A stretch of 64,000 nucleotides of DNA from CP2-2F sp034436355. Its GTDB lineage: Bacteria; Chloroflexota; Anaerolineae; Aggregatilineales; UBA2796. Positions 59,090 to 64,000 of this stretch are shown here, piece by piece; position 1 is the stretch's first letter, and every line of letters starts with the position of its first letter. The stretch is taken from the NCBI GenBank assembly GCA_034436355.1, contig DAOTVQ010000048.1, forward strand, positions 1 to 64,000, written 5' to 3'. Below the pieces are notes generated by a model. It saw nothing but the letters and a program-made list of their open reading frames with translations. It was not told where the DNA came from and ran no database searches. The position numbers and the translations under genes are program-made.

Positions 59090-60766
59090 GTGAGATACTT
59101 CAGACTATTCGCTTATGTTCTGATAGCACTGCTGCTGATCTCAGCCGTGCCGATCTTTGCCCAAAGCGCACCCACACCCGATAAGACCATTGATGCCGCC
59201 TTTGCCGACGCCAGCGCACGTTTGGGAGTCACCTATACGCGCAATAACTTGCAAGGGCGCTGGAGTTGGGACTACATCGCGGTGCAGGGCGCAAATTTGG
59301 GCTGCGCCAACCCTGTAAGTGGCAGCGCGCCTGCTGTGTCGGTTGCCTATGTGGTGCGCCTGAACTTGCGGCAGGGCTACTTTGAATACCGCGCCAGCCG
59401 CGATGAGTCGATCTTCATTGTGTGTGAGGTGCCGGTCATCCAAGCCACCGTGCAGCCTACCTTGCCGCCACAGGCAACCTTCCAACCGCTGCAAGTCACA
59501 CCCGTGCCGCCTAGCCCAGCCGCCACCACCTATACACAGGCAATTGCCTACATCAACGCGGACGGCAACCTCTACGTGAACAGCGCCACCACCTTAGAAG
59601 GCGGCACGCGCCTGACTAACGACGCGGCGCGTGTGGGGACAGACCGCGCACCCTTCTATGAGCAAGCGCGTGCCTATGGCTCACTGCGTTGGTCGCCCGA
59701 TGGCAGCGCCCTGCTGTTTATGGAGGCGCGTGGCAACACGCTCTACATCGTACGCTCAGGGCAGCCCACGCAGATGCTTTTCGGCGGCTTGGCAAACGGC
59801 TTTCCAGCAACATGGTCGCCCGATGGGAGCGAATTTGCCTATGTGGTGGCAACCGCACAGCCTGCTGCAAATGGCGGCTTCATTTATCAGGTGCAGGCGC
59901 AGCCGCGTGATGGCGGCAGTCCGCGTGTGGCGGGCAGTTTTGCCTTTACCGATGGCTGCGCCACAGACCGCAACCCTGATCCTGCTGAGGCAATCTACCG
60001 CCGCGAAATGCGCGCACCTTTCGAGTCGCCCTTGGTTCTGTTCTGGACGCCCAACGGCTTTTTGCACAGCACAGGCTGCCGCGGTGAAGGCATCGCGCTC
60101 ACCGATTTCGCTGGACAGCGCCTTTGGGAGCAGCCGAACGTGATTCGCAGCGCCCTTGCACCCGATGGTTCGGCGTTGGCGGTGGTGGTACGTCCGCCGA
60201 GTGGTGCGCGCTACCTTGCCTTGCTCAGCCCAATGGATGGCAGCCAGCGTGCGCGCTACGACGTAGCGGATGTTGAGCAGGTCGGCTGGACGCTGGATAG
60301 CGAGATCGTCCTCTACAGCACGGCAGCGCTTGATCCGTCGGCAAGCGTGGTCGGCGATATTAACGCGCCGCAAGGCAGCCAGTTGCTAGAGGTCTGGACG
60401 TTGGATGGCGTCAGCTATCAATTAGCGCTCTACGCCTTGAGTGCCGTCACGCCTGATCCGCGCCCTGTGGAACTATTCCGCACCAATGGGCGCGCCATCC
60501 TGAACCTGAACGGCTTTGGCGATAATGTGTTGTTCAATGTGGTGACGGATAGCGCACGTTTGGTGGCAGCCATCAACCGCAATGCCCAACGCCCAGAGAT
60601 TCTGCAAAATGCGCCGACTGTGTTGAGCGCAGTGGCTGGTTTGGCGCGTCAGGTGGTGCTGGATGCCCGCTTACCGCTGCCCAGCGGCAGCAGCAGCGGC
60701 GGTTTGGTGGGTCAGGGGCAGCTTACGGCAGGCGGCGGCACGTTCGCGGCGGTCGGCGCGCCGTAG
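59090..60766 (+). CDS. Secreted TolB-like beta-propeller protein
   Basis: 558 residues from GTG 59090 (GGAAAGG about nine bases upstream). The signal peptide is FAYVLIALLLISAVPIFA, cut near QSAPT. After a ~110-residue N-terminal domain with two Cys (LGCANPVSGSAPAVSVAYVV) and a Pro/Thr linker, PD40/WD40-like blades follow, with repeated W-SPDGS-like signatures: LRWSPDGSALLFMEA, ATWSPDGSEFAYVVA and SALAPDGSALAVVV. Such propellers scaffold protein contacts at the cell surface. No enzyme motif is seen. It lies 32 bases after fabI but is functionally unrelated by appearance. Confidence 0.8.
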   Translation: MRYFRLFAYVLIALLLISAVPIFAQSAPTPDKTIDAAFADASARLGVTYTRNNLQGRWSWDYIAVQGANLGCANPVSGSAPAVSVAYVVRLNLRQGYFEYRASRDESIFIVCEVPVIQATVQPTLPPQATFQPLQVTPVPPSPAATTYTQAIAYINADGNLYVNSATTLEGGTRLTNDAARVGTDRAPFYEQARAYGSLRWSPDGSALLFMEARGNTLYIVRSGQPTQMLFGGLANGFPATWSPDGSEFAYVVATAQPAANGGFIYQVQAQPRDGGSPRVAGSFAFTDGCATDRNPDPAEAIYRREMRAPFESPLVLFWTPNGFLHSTGCRGEGIALTDFAGQRLWEQPNVIRSALAPDGSALAVVVRPPSGARYLALLSPMDGSQRARYDVADVEQVGWTLDSEIVLYSTAALDPSASVVGDINAPQGSQLLEVWTLDGVSYQLALYALSAVTPDPRPVELFRTNGRAILNLNGFGDNVLFNVVTDSARLVAAINRNAQRPEILQNAPTVLSAVAGLARQVVLDARLPLPSGSSSGGLVGQGQLTAGGGTFAAVGAP

Positions 60767-60781
60767 ACAGTAACACACAAA

Positions 60782-60801
60782 GGGCGAGATGTATCCCGCC
60801 C
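60782..60801. terminator. Imperfect GC hairpin between convergent genes
   Basis: GGGCGAGA-TGTA-TCCCGCCC, an eight-base stem with one A-C mismatch, lies 16 bases after the propeller gene and before fabG, which is convergent. No U-run follows. It resembles the hairpins at 11538 and 15772. Confidence 0.4.
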
Positions 60802-60810
60802 ACGCCTTGC

Positions 60811-61557
60811 CTACATGATCAAGCCGCCGTCTACCGTCAGCACTTGCCCTGTGATGTAGCTTGCCTCATCACTGACCAAGAAGGCAACGGCATAAGCAAT
60901 GTCTTCAGGCGTACCGTAACGCGCTAACGGAATGCGCTTGTTCAGCTCTGCCATCAGTTCTGCTGAGAGGTTCGCCGTCATATCGGTGGTGATGAAGCCG
61001 GGCGCCACAGCATTCACCGTGATTTGGCGTGAGGCAACTTCCCGCGCCAAAGATTTGGTGAAGCCGATCAGCCCTGCCTTGCTGGCGCTGTAGTTGGTTT
61101 GCCCCGCCTGCCCACTGATGCCGACGACGCTGGTGATGTTCACAATGCGTCCGCTGCGCTGTTTGATCATGCCGCGCACGGCAGCCTTGCAGCAGCTCCA
61201 CGCGCTTTTCAGGTTGGTATCAAGCACGCTATCCCAGTCAGCTTCTTTCATGCTCATTAGCAACCCGTCGCGTGTCATGCCGGCGTTATTGACCAGAATA
61301 TCTACCTTGCCAAACTGCGTTTGCGCTGCCTTGATGAGCGCTTCTGCCTGCGCCATGTCGCTCACATCCGCCTGCACTGCCAATGCCCTGCCACCTGCGC
61401 CCTGAATGGCTGCCACCACTTGCTCAGCAGCCTCTGCGCTGGCGTTATAGTTAACCACAACTGCCGCGCCGCGCCGCGCCAATTCCAAGGCAATGGCGCG
61501 CCCAATGCCGCGGCTGCCACCAGTTACCACTGCGACGCGCTCTGCTAGGTTGCTCAT
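60811..61557 (-). CDS. fabG: 3-oxoacyl-ACP reductase
   Basis: 248 residues from ATG 61557, with GGAG about nine bases upstream; an earlier start at 61605 adds an unlikely leader. It reduces 3-ketoacyl-ACP with NADPH in fatty-acid elongation. The SDR motifs are intact: VAVVTGGSRGIGRAIALELA at ~8-27, VNNAG near 90, catalytic Ser near NITSVVGISGQAG, the YSASK motif near 155 and the substrate tail VAPGFITTDMT. It is probably a FabG, but a related oxidoreductase with another substrate is possible because FabG-like SDRs are numerous. Confidence 0.9.
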   Translation of the reverse strand: MSNLAERVAVVTGGSRGIGRAIALELARRGAAVVVNYNASAEAAEQVVAAIQGAGGRALAVQADVSDMAQAEALIKAAQTQFGKVDILVNNAGMTRDGLLMSMKEADWDSVLDTNLKSAWSCCKAAVRGMIKQRSGRIVNITSVVGISGQAGQTNYSASKAGLIGFTKSLAREVASRQITVNAVAPGFITTDMTANLSAELMAELNKRIPLARYGTPEDIAYAVAFLVSDEASYITGQVLTVDGGLIM

Positions 61558-61628
61558 GCGAAAAACTCCTATGGGATGCGAATTCCGCTGCGAAGTATAC
61601 CGCATGGGTGGCGGCGCGCCTAGCGCGG

Positions 61629-62435
61629 CTAACCGCCGGGCGGCGTGTTGGTTGGCGGGCGCTCACTGATGAAGATCGAGACGGTGCAAGAGGCGCGCAT
61701 CTCGCTTAGGTTATCAAAGACGGCAAGGCGGAAACGGTACTGCCCCGGCTGGAAGCTGGCAAGCGCAAACTGCCCTAGCACGCCTTTCTCAAGCACAGGA
61801 GATGTTTTGTTATCCAGCACGCCAAACTCGCCACCGGTGCTGATGCCACTGATCTCCAGCGTGTAGAAGGCAAAGTTGGGAATGTTCGCCGTGCCGACAA
61901 CGGTCAGTGTGTCAAAGACGAGCATTCCGTTGGCAGGTATTTCTAGCGAGGCTTGCTCCGAGTTGCAGCCGATTGGCTCCGGCGCGCCGCTGATGATGGT
62001 GCCAACCGGCGTGGGTGAGGCGACGGCTGTCAATTGCAGAATGGCGCCTCCACCACTGAGCGCTTGTGCCGTCACGGTCAGGAAAACGCCTTCGGCATCG
62101 CTACCATCGCCGCCGGGCGTGCTGGTTGCAAAGCGCTGTTCAGCGCCGCCCTCAGGTGTGATGGGCAAGCCCGCGTTTAACAGGTCGGCACGCAAGGTTG
62201 GCGCGATGACGACTGCCACTGCCAACGCCGCCAACCCTAGCTCGATGAAGCCGATTGCCCAAGTGATGGCGCGTGCGCGGCGTTGTTCTTCAAGTTCGCG
62301 CTCCAACTCAAATTCGGCGGCACGCAAGCCTGCTTGTGCCGCAAAATAGCGCCCTAGCCAAAATAACACACCCGCCGCACAGAACAGATAGATCGCTGGT
62401 GCAATTTGTTCGATCAGATAGACGAGTTGTGTCAT
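61629..62435 (-). CDS. Two-helix membrane protein with extracytoplasmic beta domain, unknown
   Basis: 268 residues. Two membrane helices (APAIYLFCAAGVLFWLGRYF and WAIGFIELGLAALAVAVVIA) flank an acidic, Arg-rich stretch (RAAEFELERELEEQRRARAI) that looks like a coiled coil facing the cytoplasm. The remaining ~190 residues are Gly/Pro/Thr-rich and beta-like, with two Cys (PIGCNSEQASLEI, MRASCTVSIFIS), and end in a PPTNTPPGG tail. No family is recognised. It lies 11 bases after the punA stop codon and may be co-transcribed. Confidence 0.65.
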   Translation of the reverse strand: MTQLVYLIEQIAPAIYLFCAAGVLFWLGRYFAAQAGLRAAEFELERELEEQRRARAITWAIGFIELGLAALAVAVVIAPTLRADLLNAGLPITPEGGAEQRFATSTPGGDGSDAEGVFLTVTAQALSGGGAILQLTAVASPTPVGTIISGAPEPIGCNSEQASLEIPANGMLVFDTLTVVGTANIPNFAFYTLEISGISTGGEFGVLDNKTSPVLEKGVLGQFALASFQPGQYRFRLAVFDNLSEMRASCTVSIFISERPPTNTPPGG

Positions 62436-62446
62436 TTTGCCGCCTT

Positions 62447-63304
62447 TCAGACGCGCAGCGAGGCAAGCACACCGCGCACCAGCGCCGCTAAGGCAGGCGC
62501 GATCTTATCCTTGCCCATTGCCAGCACCTCTGCATGGGAAACCTCTTGCCCGTGCGTCTCGCCCGCCACCAGCATATTGGTGATGCCTGAAAAGCCAAGC
62601 ACACGCATTCCGCCGTGCCGCGCCACCGTTACCTCACTCACTGTAGACATGCCGACCGCGTCAGCACCAAGCCGTTGCAGCATCCGCACTTCGGCGGGCG
62701 TTTCAAAGCTAGGACCGGATAAGCCCATATAGACGCCTTCGCGCAGCGTAATACCCTTCGCTTGTGCCGTGCTGCGTGCCACAGCGCACAGTTGCGGATC
62801 GTAGGCGGCAGACATATCCGGGAAGCGTTCGCCAAGCGTGCCGTCATTATGCCCAATCAGCGGATGATTGCCCGCCATGCCCGGCAGATTGATGTGGTCA
62901 GTGATCAACATCAGATCACCTGCCGCAAAAGACGGATTCAAGCCGCCGGCGGCGTTGGTGACGATCAACACCTTCACGCCCATACGCTGCATCACGCGGA
63001 CGGGAAAAGTGACCGCCTGCATAGAGAACCCTTCGTAATAGTGAATGCGCCCTTGCATTGCAAGCACCGAGACACCTTCAAACGTCCCTGCCACAAAACG
63101 GTTGCGATGCCCAAGCACCTGCGATTGTGGAAAGCGCGGCACTTCGTTGTAGGGGATGTAATCTGCCTTCTCGATGCTCTCTGCCAGTGTGCCAAGCCCA
63201 CTGCCTAAGATTAAGCCAACCAACGGCTGCACGGAGGTGCGTGCACGCAGTGCCTCTACGGCGAGATCGTAATCGCTGATGGTGTAGTGGTCGTATGTGG
63301 TCAT
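62447..63304 (-). CDS. punA: Purine nucleoside phosphorylase (trimeric class)
   Basis: 285 residues, normal for class I PNP. It splits inosine or guanosine with phosphate to base and ribose-1-phosphate. The phosphate site GLILGSGLGTLAESIEKADY is near 32-51, and GRIHYYEGFSMQAVTFPVRV follows near 83. The nucleoside site TNAAGGLNPSFAAGDLMLIT lies near 115, and the late site GLSGPSFETPAEVRMLQRLG near 192, with VGMSTVSEVTVARHGGMRVL. The role is purine salvage. It has its own promoter (63340-63368) and no purine operon around it; a PucR-type regulator 52 kb away has no demonstrated link. Confidence 0.93.
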   Translation of the reverse strand: MTTYDHYTISDYDLAVEALRARTSVQPLVGLILGSGLGTLAESIEKADYIPYNEVPRFPQSQVLGHRNRFVAGTFEGVSVLAMQGRIHYYEGFSMQAVTFPVRVMQRMGVKVLIVTNAAGGLNPSFAAGDLMLITDHINLPGMAGNHPLIGHNDGTLGERFPDMSAAYDPQLCAVARSTAQAKGITLREGVYMGLSGPSFETPAEVRMLQRLGADAVGMSTVSEVTVARHGGMRVLGFSGITNMLVAGETHGQEVSHAEVLAMGKDKIAPALAALVRGVLASLRV

Positions 63305-63339
63305 TCTGAGCAGCTTTCTGCCTTTGGTGCAGGAATAGG

Positions 63340-63368
63340 ATCATAAATTTTATGTCAGCGTGTGGCAA
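63340..63368 (-). promoter_or_regulatory. Promoter of punA
   Basis: On the reverse strand TTGCCA (63363-63368), 17 bases, TATGAT (63340-63345), 36 bases before the punA ATG. Confidence 0.6.
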
Positions 63369-63459
63369 AGTGTAAACAGTTGTGCGCCCAAAAGCAAGCA
63401 TCCAAGCCTTAGGCGTCAGCATCCTTCACAGCGCAGCTTGAATGATAGCCTACCAACGC

Positions 63460-64000
63460 CTAACCCTTCAGAATGCCACGCCAGAAGCCAAGCCCCCAAG
63501 CGACGTGAATAGTCAGGAAGACCAGCGGCAGGCGCGGCAAGTGTGTTATGCCGTGGCGCATTGCCGTCCGCCAACTGAAGAATAGGTTGGCAGACGCATA
63601 GGTCAGCAAGCCAAGCAGCCACAATGTGCATAACGTGGCGCTGAAGGGCGCCAACAGCGCACCGCCCAGCACGCCCGCCACGAACAGCGGCGCAACCAAC
63701 TGGCGCACCCGCAGCGACTTCGGGTGCTTCTTCAAGGTCTGGACGCGCCCTATGCCATAGCGGTAATACTGCCGCCAGAGCGCCGCCAAGCGCTGGCGCG
63801 GATAATAATCCGAACGAATGGTGGGCGAGAAATAGATTTTGCCGCCCGCCGCACGGATTCGGTAGTTCAGCTCGTAATCCTCATTGATGGCGAAGGCTGC
63901 ATCATAGCCGCCAACCTTCTCCAGCGCCCAACGCCACCAAGCGCCCATGTAAACGGTATCGGTGTAGGCAGGCGTCTCGCTGACGTGAAAGGCAGTTGGC
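63460..64000 (-). CDS. C-terminal part of a family 2 glycosyltransferase (ExoA-like), cut by window edge
   Basis: The frame stays open to the window end, so the N-terminus lies outside. From the edge the sequence reads FHVSETPAYTDTVYMGAWWR, then EKVGGYDAAFAINEDYELNY with the acceptor-binding NEDYEL (D/E-D motif), and RQYYRYGIGRVQTLKKHPKS, the Q/R-x-x-R-W-like element of processive GT2 enzymes. Two or three membrane helices follow (LVAPLFVAGVLGGALLAPF, LWLLGLLTYASANLFF). It resembles succinoglycan synthase ExoA-type transferases. An internal Met at 63948 is not the natural start. Confidence 0.85.
   Translation of the reverse strand, partial: PTAFHVSETPAYTDTVYMGAWWRWALEKVGGYDAAFAINEDYELNYRIRAAGGKIYFSPTIRSDYYPRQRLAALWRQYYRYGIGRVQTLKKHPKSLRVRQLVAPLFVAGVLGGALLAPFSATLCTLWLLGLLTYASANLFFSWRTAMRHGITHLPRLPLVFLTIHVAWGLGFWRGILKG

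Noticed and set aside
1..64000. CRISPR arrays, insertion sequences with intact transposases, rRNA genes
   Set aside because: No regularly spaced repeats, no transposase motifs and no rRNA-like sequence were seen on either strand.

Overview
The window is chromosomal DNA of a free-living bacterium, with moderately high GC by eye. It was most likely taken from a member of the Chloroflexota (Anaerolineae-like), although no rRNA or strict taxonomic marker is present. The lineage is inferred from the repertoire: Ser/Thr kinases with Thr/Pro-rich extracytoplasmic stalks and SH3b domains, a YukAB/EccC-type ATPase with a WXG100-like partner, a complete livKHMGF operon, a PucR regulator, and glycosyltransferase/undecaprenyl-carrier genes. 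Promoters of TTGACA/TATAAT type and Shine-Dalgarno sites are easy to find. Intrinsic terminators are common.

Layout. 1-340: decayed integrase tail and a promoter. 341-3819: Ser/Thr kinase-AAA ATPase-TPR regulator broken by a frameshift near 1063. 3836-14428: metabolic and secreted genes (aspartase/fumarase family lyase, GH13 enzyme, shikimate kinase, inositol-phosphatase-like enzyme, PucR regulator, SH3b-glycosidase-like protein, S41 protease whose signal peptide lies in another frame, small STAS-like protein). 14633-21448: HPPD, then a reverse-strand branched-chain amino-acid ABC operon livK-H-M-G-F with its own consensus promoter. 21522-23944: acetyltransferase and undecaprenyl-diphosphatase, then an Rhs fragment and an integrase fragment beside tRNA-Gly(CCC). 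24001-32386: DsbA-like protein, HprK-like P-loop protein, a large SH3b kinase, metallo-hydrolase, methyltransferase, M1 peptidase and small membrane proteins. 32463-37096: polysaccharide cluster (flippase, GT2, initiating sugar-phosphate transferase fused to a degenerate GGDEF-like domain). 37571-40276: alaS.

40581-43958 is a TPP-riboswitch-controlled thiamine operon: riboswitch, terminator, thiN, thiamine-binding protein, permease, and a THI5-like binding protein fused to an N-terminal TIMP/netrin-like domain. No ATPase gene is present. 43935-48394 holds a minimal type VII secretion pair (three-ATPase EccC-like protein and a WXG100-like protein). 48485-55488: tocopherol-cyclase-like protein, GT4, a promoter-plus-hairpin unit, M19 dipeptidase, a second SH3b kinase, and an ACR3 arsenite exporter followed by a small CC-motif protein. 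55583-64000: VOC protein, WecA-like transferase, NAD-sugar epimerase, FabI, a TolB-like secreted protein, FabG, an unknown membrane protein, purine nucleoside phosphorylase and a truncated glycosyltransferase.

The genes that work together are mainly envelope genes (undecaprenyl carrier recycling, glycan initiation and export, kinases with SH3b sensors), nutrient import (branched-chain amino acids, thiamine precursors) and housekeeping metabolism. The best candidates for new biology are the riboswitch operon with its fused binding protein and absent ATPase, the isolated EccC/WXG100 pair, the GGDEF-like/sugar-transferase fusion, and the promoter-hairpin unit at 50899-51007.
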